Shown: piece after piece, positions 11,873-23,115 of the stretch
Layout: the number at the start of each line of letters is the position of its first letter
How positions within the stretch are numbered: position 1 is the stretch's first letter
Origin: Arthrobotrys musiformis
Lineage: Eukaryota; Ascomycota; Orbiliomycetes; Orbiliales; Orbiliaceae
Length of the DNA stretch: 64,000 bases
Assembly: GCA_036971715.1 (NCBI GenBank)
Contig: JAVHJL010000001.1
Location: forward strand, 4,216,001-4,280,000
Direction of reading: 5' to 3'
Made by a program: the position numbers and the translations under genes
The notes under the pieces: generated by a model
What the model was told of the DNA's origin: nothing
Databases searched by the model: none
Seen by the model: the letters and a program-made list of their open reading frames with translations, nothing else

Positions 11873-13536
11873 ATGTATCTCCCACTGTTAGAACGACTAA
11901 GGCAGGAAGCTGCAGATGCAGTTATCCGAGCCGCTACCGCCTCTCTCCAGACCCGCCAGACTTCTAGCGATAGCACCAAACCAAACTACAACCAGTCCGC
12001 CATAGCGCTTGCATATGGTTTCATCGACTACTTCGACGACAAGTCATTCGGTGGCGCAAATTGGGAGAAACCGACAACAGTAAACCCGTCTAAACTTGGA
12101 TCATCATCGCAGCTGGCTACTGCGACGCCGTTTTTGGTCACCATGGGGGTCGCGGCGTTGATGCTGAGGTTTTTCGCAAGAACTAGGTTTAATGCTAAGT
12201 TCTGGTGGGACGACTTGTTCGCTGTATTGGCTGGGATGTTGGTGGTTGCGGACCAGTTAATTTTTACTAGGATTGTGTATTTGGGTATGGTTCCTTGGGA
12301 TGACGGAGGTATCTCATTTAGGTTGGGATGTATGCTAATACGATGATACAGGCCGGGCTTCACTCAATACTATGTTACAAACGACACAAGAGTTCGAGGC
12401 AGAAAGATGGCGCAGAATAACAGTCGGGTTAAAGTTGTATATGGTTTTCGAGTTAATCTACATTTTCAGGTAAGCGTTTTGTGCGAAGACATTTCTAAGT
12501 ATGCGGGTATTTGATCTAACAGCTGTTATAGTTCATTCTTTATCAAATATAGCTTCTTGTTCCTCTACTTGCGAATCTCACAAGAAACGAAGAGCATCAA
12601 GTGGTTTCTGCGAGCCGGATTCCTGGTTACAACAATTTCATTCATTTTCTGCGTTCTTGCTTTGCTCCTAACCTGCGCTCCTTTGGCCGACTTTTGGAAC
12701 ATTATGAATTCAAAGAGTAAGCCTCTATTCTTTACTATCACCAAAAGAAACATCTGTACTCACATCATTCTATAGCCTCGTGCGAAAGGAAGATTCTTCT
12801 TACATACGGCACTGGTATCTCCAACATCATTACAGATACCATGGTCCTCGCGATCCTTGTCCCACTCCTTCTCCAAGCCAGCCTCAGCAAATCTCAAAAA
12901 AGAGGTGTCTGCATCCTCTATGCCTGTGGCGCTCTGGTCATCGTCGCATCTTGCCTCCGTTTCGCCACTCAAATCATGGATGTCTCAATGTTGCAAAGTA
13001 TGGGATGGTCTCTTCTTGAAGTCTCTCTTTCCTTGATTCTTCTTTGTGCCCCTATGGGTGCCAAACTACTCGCCGCGCCTCTTGTTCAAGAAAACGGATG
13101 CCCCGTGACACTCAAGCGCGGCGACAACTCTGACCGAAGATACTCAAACTCTCCATTCGACAAGAACCTGCCTGCTCCACCGCCAATAATTGCAGGAGTA
13201 GCTGTCAACGTTGGGAGCCCAATACATGTTGCGAGATTAGCTGCTGGCCAATCTCGAGAAGACATCCGCTCTGAGGGAAGACGGGGAACGCATGGGACTA
13301 TAGCCAAAGATATCAACAGTCCAATGTATAAAAAGCTAAAGGTTGGAACACGGGAGAGCAGAAACGGACAAACTATTTGGGAGGTCCAACGTCGGTTATC
13401 GGCTTCAACTATAGATACATCATATTCGCGGAATCCTTCGATAGCTACTTCCAGATCACACCCATTGGGCGGACTATCACCCCCTCCACCACCTCCGCCC
13501 CCAATTGATTGGCCGGTCCGGAGCTCTAGCTCATAG
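11873..13536 (+). CDS. Rhodopsin-domain fungal integral membrane protein (7 TM, SAT4/PTH11-like)
   Basis: This is a seven-helix membrane protein of the large fungal rhodopsin-domain family, often linked to PTH11-type receptors. Exons are 11873-12308, 12352-12469, 12532-12716 and 12776-13536, giving 499 aa. Helices can be read near ATPFLVTMGVAAL, DDLFAVLAGMLVV, LKLYMVFELIYIF, AGFLVTTISFIFC, ISNIITDTMVLAI, ILYACGALVIVAS and LEVSLSLILLCAP. No CFEM domain precedes them. The C-terminal 150 residues are hydrophilic and end in a run of prolines. The first intron is only 43 nt, with donor GTATCT and a TGCTAATA branch point, and is the least certain splice. Ligand and role are unknown for most members. 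Confidence 0.75.
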
Positions 13537-14760
13537 TTTTGCTTTCAGTTTTCCTTTGTTATTGTTTTTTGCATGATATCCTGTTGTTTTGCTTCGCTTG
13601 CTATGGTTTGATACTTGCAGCATTTTCTTTAGTACACACCGTATACCATATAGTTTTCCTTGCGTTTTGAAAGAAAAAAATATACACCCTCTATCCGCTG
13701 CTGCTTTACCCCGCTTGCAGGTCGAGCATATGAAACCCGTCCTCCCTTGCTTTAACCTGTTTCGTTCAACCGTCTATGAACTTCAAAGCTTTCAAGTCAC
13801 TTTTTTATTTCATTTTTCTTCTTCTTCTTTCCTGATATGATACCCTCGCTGTAACCTAAGGCTGGCTTCCTTCCCCTCTCATTAAAATTTCTGTACAAAG
13901 TTAACTTAAGGAATAATTATAAATTTACATTCCATTGCATAATATGCGCATTCCGAGACCACATAAGCGCTTAAGCGCATATGCATATGCACTCCCAGGT
14001 CTGGGTACGAGACAAGCATATGCACATATTGGACATACGTGTTTCCGGCGAAATCCTAAGATCGAGAGTTAAAGCGAAAATCGAGGCGTATGATCATATG
14101 TCAGAACTGTGGTAACAGGGTCCCTGAGATCGGGCCTTTTTTCTTTTTTGCCTTATTCCTGATAAATCAATTTATAAACAGATGGGACATATGTATATAA
14201 GCTGCAGGGTTTGGTGCTAGCAAGGTGGGAGGCTAGACTCCGAGGATTCGAGACCAGCATGCTGACAAAATAGCTAGCTTAGAGAACCCCATACGATTAA
14301 GCTTAAGTAAAAGTCTAGGGTGCCCGATTTGGTAACTGCTGATCCTGGATCCCGTTTGTTGGAAAATGGTTGGAAATGTACAGTCAGCAACGCAATTATT
14401 TCACCAGACTTCAAACGGCCGGAAGTACCCTGGTGAAAATCGATATCCGGTTGGCTGGCCCGGGTAGTGTATTTTGACTTCACGTTTAGTCTATCAGACT
14501 TTAAAAGACCGTTTAGGCGTACTGCTTAATTACGTAGGCATATTGGATTTCCCATATGGCACCGCGTATATAATCGAGGCCTGGAGTCTTGAAATCCTGA
14601 TACCGCGAAGATACGATCTATCGAGATAAGATTATCAACATAACACTCCGCACGCCCCCCTCACATAGGCTCGTATTGCAATATATGCTACATTTCGTAC
14701 TGAAATTTACATTAATTATCACTAGACTTTTGCATACTCGTGGCCGAAGACTGCGTCACA
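13537..14760. other. Intergenic, no gene recognised
   Basis: The first part is T-rich 3' UTR-like sequence. Around 13965-13990 there are short palindromes (AAGCGCTT, TGCATATGCA). Otherwise AT-rich sequence with many stops. Confidence 0.5.
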
Positions 14761-15850
14761 ATGCCCAGCCAAGATCTTCCAATCATCCTCTACCATTATA
14801 TGTTTTCCCCAGTTGGAAGACGAATAATCTGGTATATGACTCTGCGTAACATTCCTTATACGCATTGTGTAAGTCTCCGATACCAAGATCTCTTCTATCA
14901 GTAGTACATAAAGACTAACAGGCGTTCTGAATACCCAGCTTCAACCATTGGCACTCCCCCGCCCAGACATCGCGCGTATCGGTGTCTCCTACCGTCGTAT
15001 CCCCATCCTCGCAATCGGACGGGATATATACCTCGACTCCCGCCTCATAATCCGCAAACTCGAAGAACTCTACCCACCCAGCGCCGCCCACCCATCCCTT
15101 TCCGGCAAAACAGGTGACCAAAGGGCCATCGAACGTCTTCTGGACGTCTTAATGTCCGACAGCGGTATCTTCAACAATGCAATCCAACTTCTCCCCCTCG
15201 ACTTCCCACCACTTTCCGATCCCGATTTCCTAAAAGACCGCGCAGAGCTCGCGGGTATCGTTCCTGGAAAAATACCACCACCCCAGACGAATCCCGGCCC
15301 GGGTGCAAAACTCGAAAGACCCACAGCTGCAGCTGAAATCCGAGATGCGATGGAACTACTCGAAACCACGCTTCTGGCGGATGGTAGAGACTGGGTTCTG
15401 AAAACCGATAGACCCATGTTGGCGGATATCGAAGCCGTTTGGTTGTTCGAATGGATGCTTTCCATGGGTTCTTTCCCGCCTGATGTCATCAGTCCCGAAA
15501 TATTTCCAAAGATCTTTGCGTGGATTGATAGATTGTCCAAAATAATCAAGGAGAAGGCCAAGACCTCCCCGGCAGAAGAGATTAAAGGTGACGTCGCGGC
15601 ATCCAAGATCTTTGATTCGGGGTATGCGGAACGAGAGGGGGTAGTTGAAAATGAACTTGTAGCGACGGTACAAGGGTTGAAGAAAGGTGATTTGGTGAGT
15701 GTCTATCCGACTGACAATGGATTTCTACATAAAGATACTGGAGCACTGGTGAGTTTGAATAGCAAGGAGGTTGTAATTGAGGTGGAAGGGGAGAATGGAA
15801 ATATTAGGGTTCATGCACCTAGACATAAGTTTGCGGTGGAGGCTGCTTAA
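14761..15850 (+). CDS. Glutathione S-transferase-like protein
   Basis: The protein begins with a thioredoxin-like GST N-terminal domain (IILYHYMFSPVGRRIIWYM) in which the strand-helix-strand core ends at RIPILAIGRDIYLDS, where a cis-proline motif is expected. A helical C-terminal region follows near residues 100-235, with a further domain of about 80 residues at the end. Exons are 14761-14868 and 14939-15850 with donor GTAAGT, giving 339 aa. The length exceeds a typical GST (about 220), and the extra C-terminal domain matches a fungal subfamily whose substrate is unknown. The ATG at 14761 is needed for the first strand and splices in frame. Catalytic activity cannot be claimed, because the usual Ser/Tyr/Cys position is ambiguous. 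Confidence 0.7.
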
Positions 15851-16693
15851 GGTATACCTACGAGTGCGTCTGGGTGTGGTGTCAGCGAGATAAGTACACG
15901 TGAAAGATTTATATTAAGATGATATAAGAACGATGCAATATTCTTTTGTTACTTGAATGAATTTGATTTTGGCGCTCTTACCTACGGCAAGACTGGCACT
16001 GGTGTAAAATTAGTGACCCTCCTGCCACATACTTTGCTAATTTTGAGTATATTAAAAAAATGTCTATGTTTTCTATCTTATCAAGTGTATATGTGGGGTT
16101 AAATTTAGAATCGTTCGGTGGGATTAGCCTCGAATCCATGAGAGAGGGCGCCTCTATACCGTGCAGATGCACCGCTGTGGCACAAAATTGTAGCTAGGGA
16201 TGTGAGTTGTTGGCGAGACATCTGATATCAGTGTGCATGCGCATGCGCCGTGGAAGTTAATCGCGAGGGCGATCTTTAAAAATATTAAGGAGCTAGCAAG
16301 TCTTCTGAGCATGAGGTTTCCACGATATAGCCAAAGACATGTTTGTAGATAGTCTTCAATATCGATATATTGACACCCCTCACGTGAATATTAATAATAG
16401 TAGTCGGAGTCTGGGCGGGTAGCGCCGCCCACGGCGGCTGGGCCAATATTAGATCTCGTAAAGCTGTGCAGAGGGTTAAAATCTACTTTTACAATTACTT
16501 TGTCCGACTTCTAGAACGGCACGACTGTATGTGCCATGAGACAATTATATAAAAAAAGCCGTGGGCCATGGGCCGCCATTGTGCATCCCAACGTACGTAT
16601 ATGTATATATATACCCCGTTCACGCCCGTCCTTTAGCTATCCTTAAATACAGTCTTTCAAAATCATATCCTGCACCAGTTAGTAATACTCAAC
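15851..16693. other. Intergenic: 3' UTR and Izh promoter
   Basis: No gene is seen. A TATATATA stretch near 16603-16613 lies about 85 nt upstream of the next start and could be its TATA element. Confidence 0.45.
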
Positions 16694-17756
16694 ATGCAAA
16701 CAACCGAAAGACCCTCGAACAGCGACGTCGGATCCCAATCATCACGAAAAATGTCTGATAGGCAGCTTTTATCCCTTCAAGAGATACCGGATTGGTACAA
16801 AGTTAACCGATTTATTCTTTCCGGTTACCGTCCGCAGCTTAATTCCATTCAGAACTGTTTCGAGAGCTTATACTATTTACACAACGAGTCAGTCAACATA
16901 TATACACATCTAATACCCGCCGTCCTTATGGTACTGGCAGAGGGATTTTCTTTCGAATATTTGGATAAATACTACCCGAAAGCGACGACCGGGGACCACG
17001 TTGTATTTACGTTCTTTATATTTACGGCCGTACTATACTGCCTGATATCCTCAACCTACCACACGATGATGTGCCATTCGGAGCATATATCCCACCTCTG
17101 GCTCAGGATAGATTTTGTCGGTATCGTGTTGTTGATTTTGGGAGATTTCGTCTCCGGGGTATACTTGGTGTTTTACTGCGAGCGGCGCTTGCAGGTAATA
17201 TATTGGTCAACGGTACGTCCCTTTTCTCAGGTTTCCGAGAAACCAATAGGAAGATGGTATATATTGACACACATCACAAGATTTCGACTTTAGCCGCTGT
17301 CTGCTGTTTCGTTCTTTTGAACCCGAGATACCAAGGCTTGGAATACAGAATGTTCAGAACTTTGACCTTTTTTGGCACCGGGCTGGCCGGGTTTGTGCCT
17401 CTCGTACACGGGGCAGCCCTATTCGGCGTCGAGAAGATGATGAAGCAATCTGGCATGCCATATTATTTTCTCGAGGGACTGTTGCTTGCAATCGGCGCAG
17501 CATTTTACGGGGTATGCCTTAAAATTCCTTGGATCAATATCCCGACGATTTATCTTTGACCGTTGAAGTGACTAATAAGAGTATTATTGTGTTATAGACT
17601 CGATTTCCGGAGTCGAGATGGCCCGGTAAATTTGATATTTGGTTTTCATCACATCAAATCTTCCATGTATTCGTAGTGCTGGCTATTGCGGTACATTGGG
17701 TTGGGATCATGTTGGCTTATGACTATAATTACACGCATCGACAGTGCAAGATGTAG
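16694..17756 (+). CDS. PAQR/hemolysin III-family membrane receptor (Izh-like)
   Basis: The product belongs to the adiponectin receptor/PAQR family, whose yeast Izh members affect zinc and sterol homeostasis. Exons are 16694-17212, 17281-17511 and 17598-17756, giving 302 aa. Typical signs are the entry PDWYKVNRFILSGYRP, the LHNESVNIYTHLIP segment, the first conserved motif SSTYHTMMCHSE, the motif DFVGI, and the final HQIFHVFVVLAIAVHW. These carry the conserved His, Asp and His residues of the family's metal site. About seven helices are visible. A second in-frame ATG at 16751 could also be the start. Donors are GTACGT and GTATGC. The ligand is not known. Confidence 0.85.
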
Positions 17757-17985
17757 AAAGCTATCGGATCCAGATGTTTGGGGGGTAAACTACAAGTGCT
17801 AGCTGTCCCGTCTCATTGTGGATGGGGTTTTAGTTTTTAGTTATTAATCTCTGTATATTAAAAATAGGTACGCTTTGCTATTAATTATGGTGAAAGCCAA
17901 TCTCTCTCCCAGCCTCGAGGTTCAAGGAGTTCTCTTAGGTTCTTCATATCTAGACCTTCGATGAAAGTCTTAGAGTCCTCATGTT

Positions 17986-18600
17986 CTAGACAGATCTTTT
18001 TCCCTCGATTGTTTTGACAAGAACGTTTCTTTGATCAAAGAACTCTATCAATTCTTCTCGAATTAATAGGAGTCTTTGGATTAAGAATGCAATATCAGCA
18101 AGATCTGTGACTTGCTTAGAAATATCACGCCTGTTTGGTAAGGCGTTGGGTTTTTGGATAGGTCGCTCGTTCTCGGATAACTTGATAGCCTCCAATTTTT
18201 GCGCAATAGCCTTCTATCTTTTGAGACCATCGTGTCTGGACGTTGGACTTTACGCCGGCAGATACATCCCCAGCATCGAAGTCGCTTTCAATCCTTTTAG
18301 CTATAATGAAAACCCCTTTCCAAATTCTGGTCTGGGTCATACAACGGAATTCTCATATGTATATATCGATGCCCTTGACGCTAGGTGTCAGAATAAAAGC
18401 TTGTTTCCAGCATCTAAATTTGATAGAATTCTTTGATACTTACTTTCGTGATCCGAAAGCTGCCTTCGTCTGCGTGGCAGCAGCGCCAACGGGCACGTTG
18501 TCCCCTAGTCGAACGATGCCCTCAGTCTGTAATTCAGGGCTCGCGCCTCTAGCTCTAGGCTTGTGTTTTTAGAAGCCTGTTATGCCATTAGTAACAAATC
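17986..18600 (-). pseudogene. Coding relic of unknown protein
   Basis: The minus strand shows separate stretches that read like protein. One is near 18440-18570 and contains GIVRLGDNVPVGAAA, ending at a good donor (AAAGTAAGT). Another is near 18210-18300 (ESDFDAGDVSAGV). A third, near 17986-18210, contains KLEAIKLSENERP and LIEFFDQRN. They lie in different frames and are separated by stops, so no continuous product is possible. I do not recognise the family. It looks like a broken gene, but the composition argument is weak. Confidence 0.35.
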
Positions 18601-18935
18601 AATAAGGGAATTTGATAAGTTGGTATCTCGACCATGCCTGGCATTCCGTCCTCTTCCTTAGAGGGGGGAGAAGGGTGTCTCGTTTAAATCTTCAACCCAG
18701 GGCCTGCAGGGCTGCAGATCTGAGTCTTCGAGAGACGGTTGTGGTAGTTGTTATTAGTGATGCTTTGCATATATCTATTGAATATTGAGGAGCTCTCAGA
18801 TATCCCTTCGCGGCGTCCGGGAACAAGACCAGCGCTGTCTAATTTAATAGCAAGCAGTTTCGTATCGCTTTAAAGCTTTGATTATGGGTGGGTATCCTTC
18901 TAGACTATCTAGAAGCCTGGCCTCGAGACTATCTA

Positions 18936-19085
18936 GAAGCTACACCAGCTCCTGAGGGTGATGAATGTGATGATGAGGATTCAGAGAACTAGTCTGATGA
19001 TAGAAGTGATGTGGACGGGAGGATGTCAACTAACATGAACAAAAATACCTTGCAGGGATGTGCCCAAGGCTCTGCCGAATAGCGA
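18936..19085 (+). pseudogene. Decayed partial copy of the seipin 3' coding region
   Basis: The sequence starting GAAGCTACACCAGCTCC aligns by eye over about 140 nt with the seipin exon 3 tail (minus strand, roughly 1852 down to 1715). The match is roughly four fifths, and most differences are transitions (G to A, C to T, some A to G). An in-frame TAG appears inside. No match continues upstream of 18936, where a 14-nt direct repeat (GACTATCTAGAAGC) is found. It is a fragment and cannot encode seipin. Confidence 0.75.
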
Positions 19086-20165
19086 GTTTAATCAACTATA
19101 AATGATAAAAAGGGATATTCATCAATATACATATCAATACGCATCTATTTAGATCCCCCGCCTATCGATATATCAGATAGGTATAGGCAGGCATATAAGG
19201 GACGTTGATACATATAACCTGGGGTCGAATTGATAGAGATATTGCAGGCATTACCGTTACCGCAATTAGAATCTCGAGTTCAACAGATCGAGATTGCCTA
19301 GACGTCTCGAGGCTAGACCCAGGTCTGCAGACCACCGTTGGGTTTTGGCACCAGTATACTATATATTATAGTCATACCAGGTCCGCATTTTCCGTTTATT
19401 TATCCGTAATTGTCACTACTTACCGAACCAGGTTACCTATTTATGAGCTGTGAAGTAAGAGGATATTTCCTACATAACCACCACATGTATATTAAGTATA
19501 CGATTTTTGATAGTTCGTGCATACAAAATTTCATCTATATTTCCATAAGTATGGCTTACATAACCTATTGCTTCATTCCTTAGGTAATTATAAGTACCTA
19601 ATTGCCTAGGTGGTCGGTAACCCCATATATTTCGGCATTGCCGAGACTAGTGACCCTGTCCTGTAAACTAGAGCTAGCCGAAGCAAAGCAATTGCGACTA
19701 TCATTCTATACCTATGTATATGCTTATAATACATACTTAAGTAGGTAGTCGCTTTCGCCGCGGAGTGCTATAGCATGCTAATTTAAGAATTTCTTTTTGG
19801 GTGTGGTATTTTGCGAGTCCATACATTTTCAGCATTTTCAGCCACGGCACAACACGCCCCGCAACATATTGGCATCAATTTAAACCCGAAGGGAAGAACC
19901 CATGGTAGCCATAACCATTCCGGATTCCGCGCGTAGCTTCGGCATCTGCATCTGAGCAGCGTGATCCGGTAACTCTCTACGGCACGTAGCGTCTGTACTT
20001 TCGAATTCCGCATAAATATCCACCGCTGGAATCCCTCAGGTTCCCGTAGTGTCCCCTCCCCCCAGTTGTTTCGCTTCATCCACGTTCCACGTACTCGAAT
20101 ATCCATCGTTACGCTAGAGGTCACCAGCATAAATAATTTTTGATATCAAATTAAAAAGTATCATC

Positions 20166-21626
20166 ATGGCCGAACGTCTTAAGCAACTCCAATCCCAGCT
20201 CGGCCCGGTATCTGGTAACTTCCCAAGTGGAATGTTTGCCGGGCAGACCGCCATTATCACCGGCAGCGGGCAGGGCATCGGTGCCGAATGCGCGAAGCTA
20301 TTCGCTAAGGACGGCGCGAACGTCGTCGTTTGCGATATCGACCAAGCGAAAGCTGAGGCTACCGCGAAGGAAATCAGAGAGAGTGGCGGTAAAGCAATTG
20401 CTGTTGCCGGAGATGTTACAAGTCAAGTAAGATATTAAAAAACCACGATTTCGTATAATATATGTTTCCTTCCCCCTTCGTGTTCGCCCTGTTGTTCCTC
20501 TCGTTGGGATTGTATTTTTTTCTTACCCGGTGGTTATTGTAGAGGCCTAGGCGGATGGGCGGATTTGGGGTTAATAGTTTTCTTCTGTTTAGGAATACAA
20601 CGATAACCTCGTGAAGAAGGCAGCCGAGTTTGGAAACGGCAAGATCCACCATCTTGTCTTGAACGGTAAGTGTCTCTTGAAAACCTACAAATATACCTTT
20701 CTTTATATACTAACGCGCGGTTCTTCTACAGCTGGTTTCACATGGGATGCTGGTATGCTCCGCCTGATCATATAAAACTATTAAAAGATTCTAGAAATAC
20801 TAAAAAATTAAAACAGTCATTCACAAGATGACCGACAAGCAATTCGATGCCATGATCTCAGTCCACAACAAAGCACCCTTCATGCTCGTAAGAGCCGCCG
20901 CTCCATTCTTCCGTGTCACCGATGGTGAGAACAGAACTATCACCACAATTTCCTCGACCACTGGTGTCCATGGAAATGCTGGACAAATCAGTACGTCCCC
21001 ACGCTCGAATCAAGAAGCCGATAAATTGAAACCACCGTACTGACATAAAAACATAGACTACAGCATAGCCAAGTCCGGCGTCACCGGAATGGCAAAGACA
21101 ATGTATGTTTTAAACGTTCCCCACTAAATTTCTAATAGACATTAGGGACTATGACTAACACCAGACCACAGTGCTAAGGAATGGGGTCCAAAGTTCGGCG
21201 TCCGTGCAAACTCCGTCGCATACGGCTACATCGTAAGTCCCATCCTCCAAATATACACATATCCAATAAAAAAGAACCAAAATTTAACATCCTCGGTTTA
21301 AAATACTAGACAACCCGCCTAACAGCCGCCAAAGAATCCGGCGCCTTCGCCGTCTACGGCAACGAGAAGGTCGCAATCGGCATCCCAGGAGCCAGCAGCA
21401 CAGGTGCCGGTAATGCCGGCCTCAAGGAGATCCCACTCCAGAGGGGCGGTACACCACTAGAAGCCGCTGGTGCCATTGTAGCATTGGCTAGTCCCTTGAT
21501 GAGCTATGTTACCGGACACGTATTGGTAAGTTCCTTCTCCTCCCGGGTTTCACCTTCCTATGCTCTAGAGATGGGTTACTAATCGGTATAAATTGGCAGA
21601 TGGTTACCGGTGGAAGGAACATGTAA
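20166..21626 (+). CDS. Short-chain dehydrogenase/reductase (FabG-like fold)
   Basis: A classical SDR oxidoreductase that uses NAD(P)H. The eight exons are 20166-20426, 20593-20665, 20732-20752, 20817-20990, 21057-21102, 21172-21232, 21310-21525 and 21600-21626, giving 292 aa. The cofactor motif TGSGQGIG is at 32-39, the structural NAG motif at 111-113, the catalytic Ser at 164/165, and YSIAK gives Tyr178 and Lys182. The protein ends in VTGGRNM, as in 3-oxoacyl reductase-like SDRs. Exon 3 has only 21 nt and the last exon 27 nt. Substrate is unknown. A 22-residue leader precedes the fold and does not look like a strong targeting signal. Seven introns make it the most interrupted gene here along with VPS35. 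Confidence 0.85.
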
Positions 21627-22075
21627 ATCCGAATAGAGTAGCCGCGGACTTGAGTGATATGTTGAAGTAGCAGCGTCGGGTTGGCAGCCCACGCAATAAT
21701 GTATTTATATATTTTTATGATATCCTAATACCGGAAGGGTATTGAACACACATTCAAACAAGCCACTTTATCACATGCGTAAATAATATATCGTGATACC
21801 AGAATACTTTTCAAAAAGTGAACTATTAAATAGACATCTCGATACCCCCATAAACCGTAAAAGCCTAGGTCCCAAAATCCAACACCAGGCCCGCGTTGCC
21901 AGCATCCCAGCTCACATCGATTCTTGGCGAGAACTCCGCAGAGCCGCAAAGAATCTTTAACCCAAAAAACTATCTCCAAACCTCCAAAAACCTCAACCTC
22001 AGCGACACCGGCCCATTCACCACCACCTCATAACCCCCCAACGGCATCCAATTGCCAAATCCACAAACTCCCAAA
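21627..22075. other. Intergenic: dehydrogenase 3' UTR and mL40 promoter
   Basis: No gene is seen. The last 150 nt before the mL40 start are C- and A-rich and probably hold the promoter and leader. Confidence 0.45.
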
Positions 22076-22644
22076 ATGTCAATATCACCTTTTCACCGCT
22101 CAATCCTCTTCTCCAGACTACCCTCCTCCCCGCTCCTAACCCGCCCCACCATATCAAACCCCATCACCCTCCTCCTCCCCTCAATCCAATCCCGCTCATA
22201 CGCCCGTAAACGAAAAAAGGAACAAAAAGATGTAAAAATCCGTACGTCCCCCCTTCAAAAAAAGAAAAGAAAAGAAAAAAAAGACTAACGTTTGAAACCC
22301 CAGAAATGATCGATTACGCCCTCGCCCACCCCGTCGGCGGCCGCCCCTTCAAATGGTCCTACATCCGCACCCTCCGCCACTGGACAATCCAACAAGCCTG
22401 GCTCCTCTTCAAACGCAAACAAAAGACCGAGCGAGAACTCGAACTCGAACGACAATACAACAAAATCCACGACGCCTGCGAAGAACTAAAACGCTGCGAT
22501 GAGCGACTATTCAGAATCGCAACGGATAAGAAGGGCGTCGGCACTTTCCCGAGAGAAATGAGGATTCCGACTGATACCCCCCCTCGCGGCGGCTTCAACG
22601 AGGAGTGGAAGAGGCCGAAGGATAAGCTTGTGAAGAAGAAGTAA
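22076..22644 (+). CDS. MRPL28: Mitochondrial large-subunit ribosomal protein mL40 (Mrpl28 family)
   Basis: This small basic protein belongs to the mitoribosome large subunit. Exons are 22076-22241 and 22304-22644 (donor GTACGT), giving 168 aa. Residues 1-45 are rich in Ser, Arg and hydrophobics without acidic residues, as expected of a mitochondrial presequence ending near RSYARKRKK. The conserved family block is ALAHPVGGRPFKWSYIRTLR followed by HWTIQQAWLLF, then a charged helix, and the C-terminal motif TDTPPRGGFNEEW. Length is normal for fungal members. The assignment rests on memory of the family motif, not on a search. Confidence 0.75.
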
Positions 22645-23115
22645 CGAGACCGTGGAGGCGGTGATATTGGTGGCTACGATAATTGGCAAAGAAGATGCCA
22701 TCCATTCCTTCGCAAAGGGGAAAAACAAACCGAAAAAAAGGAGGAGGTATTCTACATTATTTCGACAAAAATAACTGTGCGTATGCATATATGTGCAGGA
22801 ATGAACGGAAACGGGGTATGAGATGAAATGGAAGAAGAGGAAGAAAGTCATGCAAAAGCCCGATAGACGATGCAACAGCTGGAAGCCATGAAATCGCGGC
22901 TTTCTTTCTTGCCTTCGACGAACGATAGAAGAAGAAAAAGCACAATGCCCAAAAGGAAGCAGAGGGAAACGAATCTGAGAGAGAGTGCGGATTAGGTGAC
23001 ATTATGCTTTAAGTTCGATGTAAATAGTATGTAATATAGACAGTTTCTCCATTAGAGACCCAACCGGCCAAGTAAAGCAATGCATGCATGCGTAGGGTTA
23101 GTCAACGGCGGTATC
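22645..23115. other. Convergent intergenic between mL40 and VPS35
   Basis: The 3' ends of a plus-strand and a minus-strand gene meet here. Purine-rich stretches give spurious minus-strand open frames. I see no gene. Confidence 0.5.

Larger units (their letters stand above)
17757..20165. other. Gene-poor island with coding relics
   Basis: About 2.4 kb without an intact gene. It holds a minus-strand coding relic (17986-18600) and a mutated piece of the seipin 3' end (18936-19085). The rest is AT-rich. The final 300 nt should include the promoter of the dehydrogenase gene. Confidence 0.55.
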
